From positions 1 to 20,450 of the forward strand of contig CABUHS010000034.1 in NCBI GenBank assembly GCA_902491535.1: a DNA stretch of 20,450 bases. The letters are read 5' to 3'. This stretch comes from an uncultured Eubacteriales bacterium. GTDB lineage: Bacteria > Bacillota > Clostridia > Oscillospirales > CAG-272. Position numbers and translations under genes: made by a program. Below the pieces are notes generated by a model. The model did no database searches. It had not been told where the DNA came from and saw only the letters and a list, made by a program, of their open reading frames with translations. Positions 7,037 through 14,699 of the stretch are shown here, one piece after another. How positions within the stretch are numbered: the stretch's first letter is position 1; the number at the start of each line of letters is the position of its first letter.

Positions 7037-7957
7037 ATGGAAGAACTGTTTGTAAAAGCAAGAGACGGATACAAACTCAATATACATGTTTTCCGCACCG
7101 AAGCTCCTGCTGCAGTCGTACAGATAATACATGGCATGGAGGAATATCAGGACAGATACAATCCGTTTGCGGAATTTCTTGTCGAAAACGGCTTTGCAGT
7201 CGTCAGCTCGGATATGCGCGGACACGGAAAAAACGCAGAAAAGCTCGGATATTTCAAGGATAAAAACGGATATGAAGAACTGATCTCGGATCAGCGCACG
7301 GTAACCGATTTTATAAGCGAGCAGTTTCCCGGTCTGACAATATATATTTTTGCTCACTCAATGGGAACGATAATCACACGTGTTCTGTTACAGGAGGACT
7401 CAGCAAGATACGCAAAAACGGTTTTATCGGGATATCCGAATTATCAGCGCGGAGCGCACCTCGGAATCCTACTGTCCGGAGCGATACGCGCAGTGCGCGG
7501 TCCGGAATACAAATCAAAGCTTTTAAGCTCACTGAGCATAGGGAGCTTCAATAAAAGCATTCCAAATCCGAAAACCGACTGCGACTGGATCTGCAAAAAT
7601 GAAGACACAGTCAGAAAATACATAGATGATCCGTACTGTGGAATAGGTTTCACCTGCTCTGCATTCAACGATCTTTTCCGCCTTGTCGTAAAAATGCACG
7701 ACTCTGATGCATACCACAGCGTAAACGCTTCAATGCAGCTGCTCATGCTCCGCGGATGCGAGGATCCGTGTGTCGGAGGAGACCGCGGAGCGGAAGATTC
7801 GCGGCGCGTTCTGCGTAAAGCAGGATTTCGCAATATCTCATTTACCGACTATCCCGAAATGAGGCACGAAATACTCGCCGAGAAGGATAACATGAGGGTT
7901 TATTCGGACGTACTGAACTTCTTCCGGCAGCCGGACCGCCCAGTCGCCGCAGAATGA
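7037..7957 (+). CDS. Alpha/beta hydrolase, monoacylglycerol-lipase/lysophospholipase type (serine aminopeptidase S33 fold)
   Basis: A 306-residue cytoplasmic hydrolase with no signal peptide. It begins with the typical RDGYKLNIHVFR strand, then VVQIIHGMEEYQDRY (oxyanion region, HGM at 32-34), SSDMRGHG at 57-64, and the nucleophile elbow AHSMG at 106-110 with Ser108. Asp243 in RGCEDPCVGG and His277 in EMRHEIL complete a plausible Ser-Asp-His triad. This layout matches the Hydrolase_4 monoglyceride lipase group, which cleaves acyl esters; the true substrate is unknown. An AAAGGA lies about 5 nt before the ATG. It sits between the flavodoxin-fold reductase and the GTPase-nuclease fusion in what looks like one transcript. 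Confidence 0.9.
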   Translation: MEELFVKARDGYKLNIHVFRTEAPAAVVQIIHGMEEYQDRYNPFAEFLVENGFAVVSSDMRGHGKNAEKLGYFKDKNGYEELISDQRTVTDFISEQFPGLTIYIFAHSMGTIITRVLLQEDSARYAKTVLSGYPNYQRGAHLGILLSGAIRAVRGPEYKSKLLSSLSIGSFNKSIPNPKTDCDWICKNEDTVRKYIDDPYCGIGFTCSAFNDLFRLVVKMHDSDAYHSVNASMQLLMLRGCEDPCVGGDRGAEDSRRVLRKAGFRNISFTDYPEMRHEILAEKDNMRVYSDVLNFFRQPDRPVAAE

Positions 7958-8003
7958 TCAAAGTCTTCAAAAGCAATGTAAAAACAAAGCATCGGGAAAT
8001 ATT

Positions 8004-10598
8004 ATGAACAAAATTGTTTTAGGAATAACCGCTCATGTAGACGCAGGAAAAACTACGCTTTCCGAAGCTATGCTCTACCTTGCCGGCAAGATCCGCTCGG
8101 TCGGACGCGTAGATCACGGAAATACCCTGCTCGATACGCATGAGCTTGAGCGCAGCCGCGGAATAACAATTTTTGCAGGACAAAGCAGCTTTACCGCAAA
8201 AGATACCGAATTTATACTGCTCGATACTCCGGGGCATGTGGATTTCAGCGCCGAAACGGAGCGTATGCTTCAGGTACTCGACTATGCCGCTCTGGTAATA
8301 AGCGGAGCCGACGGCGTTCAGCCGCACACAAGAACACTGTGGAAGCTACTGTCACTCTACCGGATACCGACATTTATATTCGTAACCAAGATGGATTACG
8401 CTGCCGCATCCCGCGACGATATCATGACCGAGCTGAAAAAAGAACTTGATACCGGCTGCACCGACTTTTCACCGGATGCCGAAGACAAACGGTGCGAGGA
8501 GATTGCCGTCTGCGATGAAGCTCTTCTCGAAAATTATCTCGAATCCGGAAACTTACCGGACAGCGACACTGCCCGTCTTATCCGAAAAAGAATGATATTT
8601 CCCTGCTATTTCGGCTCCGGTCTTAAGCTAACCGGAGTCGATGAGTTTATTGAAGGACTTTCACGTTTTACAAAGCCTCCGGTATATCCCGAGGCTTTCG
8701 GCGCAAAAGTATTCAAAATAACCCACGATCCTCAGGGAAACAGAATAACGCACATGAAAATAACCGGCGGCACACTGCGGGTGCGTGACGCAGTCACATG
8801 CAGCGGAAAGCAGGAAAAGATATCGCAGCTCCGGATATATTCAGGAGCAAAATTCATAACCGCCGACGAAGTTACTGCCGGAGGAATATGCTCTGCAGTC
8901 GGTCTGTCCGCACCGCAAGCAGGAGACGGACTCGGCAAAGAAGCCTCTGCCGGGAGTCCGCTGCTTGAACCTGTCATGACCTACCGTATCGTTCTGCCCG
9001 AAGGAAAAGACACCGTAACCATGCTTCCTAAGCTGAAACAGCTTGAAGAGGAAGATCCTCAGCTCAGGATAACATGGGACAGGCATACAGACATTATAAA
9101 TGTCGGTCTTATGGGTGAGATACAGGCAGAAATACTTAAATATATGATCTCTGAGCGGTTTCACACCGATGTGGAAATAGATTCCGGAGGCGTAGTATAC
9201 AGAGAAACGATCGCCGCACCTGTTGAAGGGGTAGGCCATTACGAACCGCTACGGCATTATGCGGAGGTACATCTGATACTCGAACCGCTTCCGCGCGGAA
9301 GCGGACTGAAATTTGCAACAGAGTGCGGAGGCGATTCTCTGGAATTTCAGTATCAGAACCAAATTCTTTCAAGCCTCGCCGAAAAAAATCATATCGGCGT
9401 TCTTACCGGATCGCCCGTTACTGATATGAAGATCACACTCATGTCGGGACGTGCCCATATCAAGCACACTGAGGGCGGAGATTTCAGGCAGGCGGCGCTG
9501 CGCGCCGTCCGTAACGGACTTATGAAAGCGCAGACGATTCTTCTCGAACCGTACTATTCGTTCACACTTGAACTCCCGACTTCTCAGATAGGCCGCGCAA
9601 TGAGCGATATCAGGATAAGATACGGAAGCTTTGACTCACCGGAGAATTTCGGAGATATCAGCGTACTGCGCGGATCTGTCCCCGTTGAAACTATGCAGAA
9701 TTATGCATCTGCTGTCGCCTCCTATACAGAGGGAAGAGGCAGACTGTCGCTCGAATTTTCCGGATATGACGTATGCCACGATCAGGATGCCGCAGTCTCA
9801 AAATTTTCATATGATCCCGAAAGCGATACTGAGAACACACCCGATTCGGTTTTCTGCACACACGGAAGCGGATTTACCGTAAAATGGGACAAGGTAACCG
9901 AATATATGCATCTTGAAAGCTGCCTAAAAAAAGCATCAGAGGCAGAAGGCGCGGACAAACGAAGATCCCGTATAAGCAATGAGGAGCTTGAAGCGATAAT
10001 GCTTCGCGAATTCGGTCCGATAAAAAGACCGTCATACCGCATGCCTGAAGTAAAAAAGGCAGAGCCGATGCCCGGCGAGAGCGGATATATAGACATTCAG
10101 AAAACAACCTGCATCATTATAGACGGATATAATGTTATACATGCGTGGCAGGAGCTGCGCGATCTCGCCGAAAATGAGCTTGATCACGCACGGGAAAGGC
10201 TGATGCATATTCTGTCGAACTATAAGGCGCTTACCGGACTGAGAATCATACTTGTATTCGACGCATACAATGTACGCGGAGGAACCGAACACAGCTTTGA
10301 ATACCGCGGTATCGAGGTAGTTTATACAAAAGAACATGAAACGGCAGACACATATATAGAAAAACTTGCGGCGGGTTTCGGTAAAAATGACCGCGTGCGC
10401 GTCGTTACCTCTGACGCTCTGATACAGTTATCCGCGCTCAGAAGCGGTGTTATGCGAATGTCCGCTTCGGAATTCGAACATGAGATCGGAATTGCAGTCA
10501 CACAAATGCGAAAGCAGCTTGACGAACTTGATAAAAGCGCTCTCGGAAGCATCGGAGAACGTCTTTTTCAGGATAAGATAAATGATAAATTGACCTAA
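8004..10598 (+). CDS. TetM/EF-G-like ribosomal GTPase fused to a C-terminal Rae1/YacP-type NYN ribonuclease domain
   Basis: An 864-residue two-part protein. The N-terminal GTPase has G1 AHVDAGKTTL (10-19), G2 RGIT (52-55), G3 DTPGHVD (74-80), G4 TKMD (128-131, instead of NKxD) and a GSGL-type G5 near 204-207. Translation-factor domains II-V follow to about residue 600, including HIKHTEGGDFRQAALRAVR (485-503) and LLEPYYSFTLELP (513-525). The domain IV loop that carries the YYSP text in TetM reads SGRAHIKHT here. After a charged linker (about 640-700), residues 703-840 are an NYN/PIN-like nuclease: IIIDGYNVIHAW (704-715), LVFDAYN (750-756), HETADTYIE (778-786), VTSDALIQL (801-809), with candidate metal ligands Asp707, Asp753, Asp782 and Asp804. 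Bacillus Rae1 (YacP) cuts mRNA in the ribosomal A site. The ribosome binding site is weak (GGGA). It is probably a ribosome-directed RNase; automated calls of tetracycline resistance would be doubtful. Confidence 0.92.
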   Translation: MNKIVLGITAHVDAGKTTLSEAMLYLAGKIRSVGRVDHGNTLLDTHELERSRGITIFAGQSSFTAKDTEFILLDTPGHVDFSAETERMLQVLDYAALVISGADGVQPHTRTLWKLLSLYRIPTFIFVTKMDYAAASRDDIMTELKKELDTGCTDFSPDAEDKRCEEIAVCDEALLENYLESGNLPDSDTARLIRKRMIFPCYFGSGLKLTGVDEFIEGLSRFTKPPVYPEAFGAKVFKITHDPQGNRITHMKITGGTLRVRDAVTCSGKQEKISQLRIYSGAKFITADEVTAGGICSAVGLSAPQAGDGLGKEASAGSPLLEPVMTYRIVLPEGKDTVTMLPKLKQLEEEDPQLRITWDRHTDIINVGLMGEIQAEILKYMISERFHTDVEIDSGGVVYRETIAAPVEGVGHYEPLRHYAEVHLILEPLPRGSGLKFATECGGDSLEFQYQNQILSSLAEKNHIGVLTGSPVTDMKITLMSGRAHIKHTEGGDFRQAALRAVRNGLMKAQTILLEPYYSFTLELPTSQIGRAMSDIRIRYGSFDSPENFGDISVLRGSVPVETMQNYASAVASYTEGRGRLSLEFSGYDVCHDQDAAVSKFSYDPESDTENTPDSVFCTHGSGFTVKWDKVTEYMHLESCLKKASEAEGADKRRSRISNEELEAIMLREFGPIKRPSYRMPEVKKAEPMPGESGYIDIQKTTCIIIDGYNVIHAWQELRDLAENELDHARERLMHILSNYKALTGLRIILVFDAYNVRGGTEHSFEYRGIEVVYTKEHETADTYIEKLAAGFGKNDRVRVVTSDALIQLSALRSGVMRMSASEFEHEIGIAVTQMRKQLDELDKSALGSIGERLFQDKINDKLT

Positions 10599-10689
10599 AA
10601 AATATAAATAATAAATAAAAATCAATTTTTACTACAAAAAAAACTAAAAAAAACATCTAAAAAAATTGTCAAAAATAAGCTTAATAATA

Positions 10690-10718
10690 TTGACAAAATA
10701 TATTAATAAAGTTATAAT
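10690..10718 (+). promoter_or_regulatory. Consensus sigma-A promoter of the dockerin-repeat protein gene
   Basis: TTGACA (10690-10695), 17 nt, TATAAT (10713-10718): a perfect consensus. It lies 55 nt before the ATG at 10774, which also excludes the longer upstream reading (TTG 10666) as the real start. The inverted pair TTGTCAA (10666-10672) and TTGACAA (10690-10696), with TAAGCTTA (10676-10683) between, covers the -35 and could be an operator. Confidence 0.93.
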
Positions 10719-10773
10719 ATTACTTGTACGAAATGCAGGTAAAATCTATAACAAAAAAAGAAAGGAACTTACC

Positions 10774-12657
10774 ATGAGAAAAATACTTGCACTCATTTTA
10801 ACCGCGACCATGCTCTTTGCCATGGTTCTTCCGTGCTTCGCAGCAGGCGCACCGACATTCGGTGACGTCAATACTGACGGAGTCGCAAACTCAAAAGACC
10901 TGACACGACTCATGAAATTTATCGCAGGAGAGGACGTATCGGTCAGAAACGCAGACGTAAACTATGACCGTGTACTCAACAGTAAGGACCTGACAAGACT
11001 TATGAAGTACATAGCCGGAGAAGAGCTTACTCCTGTAAACCAAGATCTCTTTGCAGAGCTTGAAGATATCGAGCTTTCTGTAAAGCTTTCTTCAGATTTT
11101 GACCGCACTTCCGAAGCCGATGTCAACGCAGACGAACTGCTCGCAGGAATTCTTGTAAATCTCGCAGAAACCACAGCAGCAGATCTCTCTGTTCAGTTCA
11201 CAAACACCTCTTCATACTCCGGCGTATTAGCTTCGCTTTCGTCTATTGTCGGAAGAGTTCGTGTAAATTCCGATGAAAACGGTATGCCCGATCAGCTCAC
11301 CGCCGTTGTAGCTATTTCAACCGGAGATACCGAAAACGTTTCCGGCGGAAAAGCACATATCGCATACAACGACGGAACAGCATATATATTTGCCGAAGAT
11401 GAAGAAAATTCTGAAAAGTTCTACATTGAAGTAGGCGATATATTCGGAGATACAGAGATCCCCGGTGACGGTTCCGAAATCATTCCCGGTATCGATGATA
11501 TAGATCCCGATATGCTCGAGATGATTTCCGGACTTATTGCGGAGCTTGCAGAGAAAATCCAGTGCAAGGTATACAATACCGCAAACGGATATGCTATCGA
11601 GTACACTCTCGATCAGGACGCTATTGCAGATCTGATCTCCGGAATCGTTACTCCTGACGAAGGATTACCTGTAGATGCAGATATTCCTGAAATAAATGTA
11701 TCGGTATGCGTATTTGTAACTGCTGACGGAGAGCTTATCGGACTTCGCGCAGATATAGCTTCTGAAACTTCATTTGAAATTGACGAAAACACAACCGAGA
11801 CAATGTCCGACACAACCGAGATTCTTGTTGCAGTAAACGTGCTTGGAAGAGACGTTGTAGTTACACTTCCCGCCGATCTTGCAGACTACACCGAATACGT
11901 TGAAGAGCCTACTCCCGATTACGAAGAGATTTACCTCGCAGTTAAAGCTCTTTATGATGAAAACGGAAACAAGGTAGAATACTTTGATACTGTTTACTCA
12001 AAACTCTGCAACAAGTATACAAAAGAAGTTGTAGACGAAATGATTTCCGAGGTAGAATATGGTTTTGCATATTCTGCAGTTTTAAACACACTGTTCAATT
12101 GTGACGGCACACGCGTAGAAAATTATGACGAATTATACGCAATTCTTTGCGAAAAGTACGGTTCTGAATTTGTCGATCCGTTAATCAACCAATTTGAAAA
12201 TTCTTATGACGACATGATCATGTATGAAATTATAGACGCACTGTTCGGTGAAGACGGAACTCACGTAGAAAATTACGATGAAGTATACGCAGCGCTTTGC
12301 GAACTTTACACCAAAGAAGTTGTAGATGCAGTTATCTCTGATAGGGAATATAATATCGCATATTTTACAGTTACTGAAACACTTTATAACGAATACGGCG
12401 AAAGAGTCGATAACTTTGACGAGCTTTACGCTGCATTATGTGAGCAGTACAATGCAGAGATGATCGATTCGATAATTTTCAAAATCGAAAACAGTACGGC
12501 CATATACGAAATTATGGACACACTGTTCGGTGAGGACGCAGCACCCGTAGAAAACTATGATGAAGTATACGCCGGACTTGTTACTGAATACGGTCAGGAG
12601 CTTGTCGACGAAGCTGTCACAATGTTCTACGAAATGTTCGCACCTGTAGAATTCTGA
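10774..12657 (+). CDS. Secreted N-terminal dockerin protein with five C-terminal ~47-residue repeats
   Basis: A 627-residue protein starting at the ATG preceded by AAAGGA (10761-10766, 7-nt spacing). Residues 1-25 are a signal peptide (RKILALILTATMLF to CFAAGA). Residues 28-84 are a type I dockerin: DVNTDGVANSKD and DVNYDRVLNSKD, each followed by LTRLMK(F/Y)IAGE. Residues 90-375 are an acidic, beta-rich region of unknown family (for example GKAHIAYNDGTAYIFAEDEE). After EEPTPDYEEIY come five tandem repeats (about 389-627) with the core LFxEDGxxVENYDExYAxL(C)xxY and spacings 47, 50, 47 and 47 residues. No catalytic motif is recognised. The dockerin implies binding to a cohesin outside the cell; the repeats may bind protein, sugar or other dockerin partners. 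It appears monocistronic, with its own promoter and terminator. Confidence 0.9.
   Translation: MRKILALILTATMLFAMVLPCFAAGAPTFGDVNTDGVANSKDLTRLMKFIAGEDVSVRNADVNYDRVLNSKDLTRLMKYIAGEELTPVNQDLFAELEDIELSVKLSSDFDRTSEADVNADELLAGILVNLAETTAADLSVQFTNTSSYSGVLASLSSIVGRVRVNSDENGMPDQLTAVVAISTGDTENVSGGKAHIAYNDGTAYIFAEDEENSEKFYIEVGDIFGDTEIPGDGSEIIPGIDDIDPDMLEMISGLIAELAEKIQCKVYNTANGYAIEYTLDQDAIADLISGIVTPDEGLPVDADIPEINVSVCVFVTADGELIGLRADIASETSFEIDENTTETMSDTTEILVAVNVLGRDVVVTLPADLADYTEYVEEPTPDYEEIYLAVKALYDENGNKVEYFDTVYSKLCNKYTKEVVDEMISEVEYGFAYSAVLNTLFNCDGTRVENYDELYAILCEKYGSEFVDPLINQFENSYDDMIMYEIIDALFGEDGTHVENYDEVYAALCELYTKEVVDAVISDREYNIAYFTVTETLYNEYGERVDNFDELYAALCEQYNAEMIDSIIFKIENSTAIYEIMDTLFGEDAAPVENYDEVYAGLVTEYGQELVDEAVTMFYEMFAPVEF
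11929..12654 (+). repeat. Coding tandem repeats, five units of ~141-150 bp
   Basis: Encodes the repeat block of the dockerin protein. The LF/LY of successive units fall at residues 393, 440, 490, 537 and 584. Units 2, 3 and 5 are most alike (LFGEDG, VENYDE(L/V)YA). Unit 1 has LYDENGNKVEYFD. The units are diverged at DNA level, so the duplication is old, unlike the perfect 24-bp repeats at 1-79. Confidence 0.85.
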
Positions 12658-12729
12658 TATCCGAAATTCCGATACTCTGAATCCTAAGCCGGAGTCATAA
12701 AAATGTCTGCGGCATAAACCACAAATCAT

Positions 12730-12785
12730 AAAGGCAAGACAAAATAGGTTTTCCCCGGAAGATGTATTTATGTCTTGCCTTTTTT
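12730..12785 (+). terminator. Rho-independent terminator of the dockerin-repeat gene
   Basis: AAAGGCAAGACA (12730-12741) pairs with TGTCTTGCCTTT (12771-12782), a 12-bp stem ending in a run of six T (12780-12785). The inner pair AAATA/TATTT (12742-12746, 12765-12769) extends the stem, leaving an 18-nt loop. It is about 70 nt past the stop. Confidence 0.85.
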
Positions 12786-12954
12786 GAAAAAAGTTTCCGC
12801 CTGTAAATTCGTAAAGCAAAATCCTGTTTCAAATTCTATTATTCTTAAATTTTTTAATTTATTGCAAAATACTCCAAACCCCAGAAGCTTATTATACCAC
12901 TATATATATGAAGCCTTTCATTTTCGTGACGGTGACCTCTATCAACACACCAAA

Positions 12955-13021
12955 TTGATATTAAAATCACTCACTGAAATAATACTTTTATAATATCAAC
13001 CGAAAGGTTATTTAATATCAA
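12955..13021. promoter_or_regulatory. Three-copy TTAATATCAA motif, candidate operator array
   Basis: TTGATATTAA (12955-12964, inverted copy), ATAATATCAA (12990-12999) and TTAATATCAA (13012-13021). The last two are in the same orientation 22 bp apart, about two helical turns, and end 11 bp before the -35 hexamer. No regulator is assigned. Confidence 0.4.
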
Positions 13022-13032
13022 TAAACAGTTTA

Positions 13033-13061
13033 TTGACAGACACTTTTCCGTCATGTAAAAT
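13033..13061 (+). promoter_or_regulatory. Sigma-A promoter of the gene at 13119
   Basis: TTGACA (13033-13038), 17 nt, TAAAAT (13056-13061), 57 nt before the ATG. Confidence 0.88.
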
Positions 13062-13118
13062 GAAGGTGCGAAGCGTACACAAACAGTATGACAAAAGAAA
13101 ACGGAGGTTTTGAAAGTA

Positions 13119-13814
13119 ATGACACCAAAAAAAGATTTCAGGCATAACAAAAACTACTTTACAAGAAACGACGCTCTTTGGGTAATAGGAATAATAATTG
13201 CAGCTGTCGGACTGTTACTGTGGCTTGACTGCTGGACGACTCATTGGTCGCGTTTAATGAACAGAATCTCGATGATTATATTTCTTGCAGGAATCGTTCT
13301 CTCCGTACTCGGAAAAGCAGGGCGCTCAAGGCTCAGCGACATTGAATACGATGTAAGCGATGCATGTAAAAATGCAGAATCGGAAATGGCAAGCGACGAA
13401 AATCTGGTTAAACGTCTGCCGGACGATTATAAAGAATACACCTTTTCTGAATATATCCAGCACGAGAACGTTATTCCCAAAAGGACACGCAGCGGATCTC
13501 TCATAACTACCGAATATTTTTACGGCCGTATTCTCTGTCTTAAAAAGTCATTTTATACTAAAACGCTGTCCTTTTCACTTATTGAAGATAAGCGGGAGGA
13601 AAACACCGCTGAAATCGCATTCGACTCGGTAGAGGATATTATTTCGGAATGCAGCGAGACCACAGCATACAACGGAAAAAAACGTTTCCGCCTGCATCCG
13701 TGCTATCTGATAATAAAGTATGACGGAGGCAAAGAGGTTCGCTTCGCAAAAAATGACGACGCTTACACAGATGAGCTTATTGCAGAACTCAAAAAGATCT
13801 GCGGTCTTGCCTAA
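13119..13814 (+). CDS. Two-helix membrane protein with a soluble C-terminal domain, unknown function
   Basis: A 231-residue protein. I chose ATG 13119 because CGGAGG (13102-13107) is 11 nt upstream; the in-frame TTG at 13110 would leave only 2 nt. Two membrane helices are predicted at about 20-38 (the stretch LWVIGIIIAAVGLLLWLDC) and 49-65 (RISMIIFLAGIVLSVLG), followed by a ~160-residue cytoplasmic part rich in charged residues with strand-like stretches (YFYGRILCLKKSFYTKTL, CYLIIKYDGGKEVRFAKN). The pattern of two helices followed by alternating strands and a final helix (DELIAELKKICGL) is reminiscent of bacterial PH-like membrane proteins, but no signature is firm enough for a family call. 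It is monocistronic. Confidence 0.85.
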   Translation: MTPKKDFRHNKNYFTRNDALWVIGIIIAAVGLLLWLDCWTTHWSRLMNRISMIIFLAGIVLSVLGKAGRSRLSDIEYDVSDACKNAESEMASDENLVKRLPDDYKEYTFSEYIQHENVIPKRTRSGSLITTEYFYGRILCLKKSFYTKTLSFSLIEDKREENTAEIAFDSVEDIISECSETTAYNGKKRFRLHPCYLIIKYDGGKEVRFAKNDDAYTDELIAELKKICGLA

Positions 13815-13857
13815 AAACGCACACGAAATATTTTAATAAAAAACTTATATTCCTGAC

Positions 13858-13891
13858 AAAAACGGACTTGCAATAATGCAAGTCCGTTTTT
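13858..13891. terminator. Bidirectional terminator between convergent genes
   Basis: AAAAACGGACTTGCA (13858-13872), loop ATAA, and TGCAAGTCCGTTTTT (13877-13891) form a perfect 15-bp stem with T5 on either strand. It serves the gene at 13119 on the plus strand and, about 90 nt past its stop, the alkylation-repair gene on the minus strand. Confidence 0.92.
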
Positions 13892-13981
13892 CGAGGTAAA
13901 CAACAAGGTTCCGGGGTACCCGCCAGATCGGGTTCTTACTGACCGGTAAAATCGCTCAGAAACCGTTTTCCGATCCGGAAA
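13892..13981. other. GC-rich 3' untranslated segment with small dyads
   Basis: Between the bidirectional terminator and the stop of the gene at 13982 lies a 90-nt segment clearly richer in GC than the other intergenic DNA. It contains ACCCG 13918-13922/CGGGT 13929-13933 and TTTCCG/CGGAAA around 13967-13981. It does not match any RNA family I recognise. Confidence 0.4.
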
Positions 13982-14674
13982 TTATTTTATTCTGAGCTGT
14001 CTGAGTTCGTCTTTCTGCTGCTCGGTTATTCTTCGGCTTTCGGTCGCTTTTTGAATCGCTTTATTATGTACCCATACGTTTGCTATCCGTCTGTCTTTAA
14101 AATACGGCAAGATATCGTCATATCTTTTAGCGAGAGCCGTCGCAAAATACCACGCGAGCATCATATTTATATAATATTCTGAGGAATCCACTCCCGCGAC
14201 AGCATCGGACATTGTTCTGTCGTACGCATCTCCGAGATAATAACGCATCAGCATTCCGACCGCATATCTCACCGTATAGACATCACCCCGATCCATCCAG
14301 CGCCATATAAGCGGAAGCAACTTGTCTGTGTTTTTAGCAAATACCTTCGGTGACATCATATCACATACCGCCCAATTATCAATGTACGGTAAAAAGCGTT
14401 CCGTCTGCGCTATGCACTCGTCAAAATCCTTTATCCTCTCAATAAGAAAAGCGTGCAGACAGTTCTCTTCATAATAATCATGCGGAAGTACGGCAAGAAA
14501 CTCCTTTGCCTCCTCTGTCCCTGAAATCTTCTTTGCCAGTTCACGGATCACCGGGATGCGGACACCCATCATACGTTCGGAATCCGCAGTAGGAATAAGG
14601 GACGCATTGAAATCTCTGTATTTAAGATCTCTTGCGGCGAAAAGCATTTCTCTGATATGGTCTGACGAGTTCAT
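13982..14674 (-). CDS. DNA alkylation repair protein (AlkD-like HEAT-repeat glycosylase family)
   Basis: A 230-residue all-helical protein of the DNA_alkylation_repair family, which excises N3- and N7-alkylated purines without flipping the base. Diagnostic text: GVRIPVIRELAKKI (37-50), DNWAVCDMMSPKVF (99-112), TVRYAVGMLMRYYL (134-147), YYINMMLAWYFATALAKR (167-184) and WVHNKAIQKATES (201-213). Trp101, Asp105 and Arg136 are the likely equivalents of the Trp/Asp/Arg active-site set of Bacillus cereus AlkD. GGGAGAG precedes the ATG. It starts 25 nt after the mntP stop, so the two are probably cotranscribed. Confidence 0.92.
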   Translation of the reverse strand: MNSSDHIREMLFAARDLKYRDFNASLIPTADSERMMGVRIPVIRELAKKISGTEEAKEFLAVLPHDYYEENCLHAFLIERIKDFDECIAQTERFLPYIDNWAVCDMMSPKVFAKNTDKLLPLIWRWMDRGDVYTVRYAVGMLMRYYLGDAYDRTMSDAVAGVDSSEYYINMMLAWYFATALAKRYDDILPYFKDRRIANVWVHNKAIQKATESRRITEQQKDELRQLRIK

Positions 14675-14699
14675 AAATCTCTCTCCCTTAATTTTAAAG

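Larger units (their letters stand above)
12786..13118. other. Intergenic region upstream of the membrane protein gene
   Basis: AT-rich sequence with no supported gene. It carries three copies of a TTAATATCAA motif (12955-12964 inverted, 12990-12999 with one mismatch, 13012-13021), a small AACC-GAAA-GGTT hairpin (12998-13009), and the promoter at 13033-13061. Confidence 0.7.

Noticed and set aside
8004..10598. Tetracycline resistance gene (tetM/tetW type)
   Set aside because: The GTPase half is related, but the domain IV drug-release loop is absent, a nuclease domain is fused, and the context is chromosomal housekeeping with no mobile element.
10617..10630. AAAAAT-CA-ATTTTT hairpin as terminator of the GTPase-nuclease gene
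   Set aside because: The stem is only A-T pairs and too weak to call; the true end of that transcript is not visible from sequence.
10666..10773. Upstream TTG start giving a 663-residue dockerin protein
   Set aside because: The consensus promoter at 10690-10718 lies inside this extension, and the ATG at 10774 has a ribosome binding site and opens a proper signal peptide.
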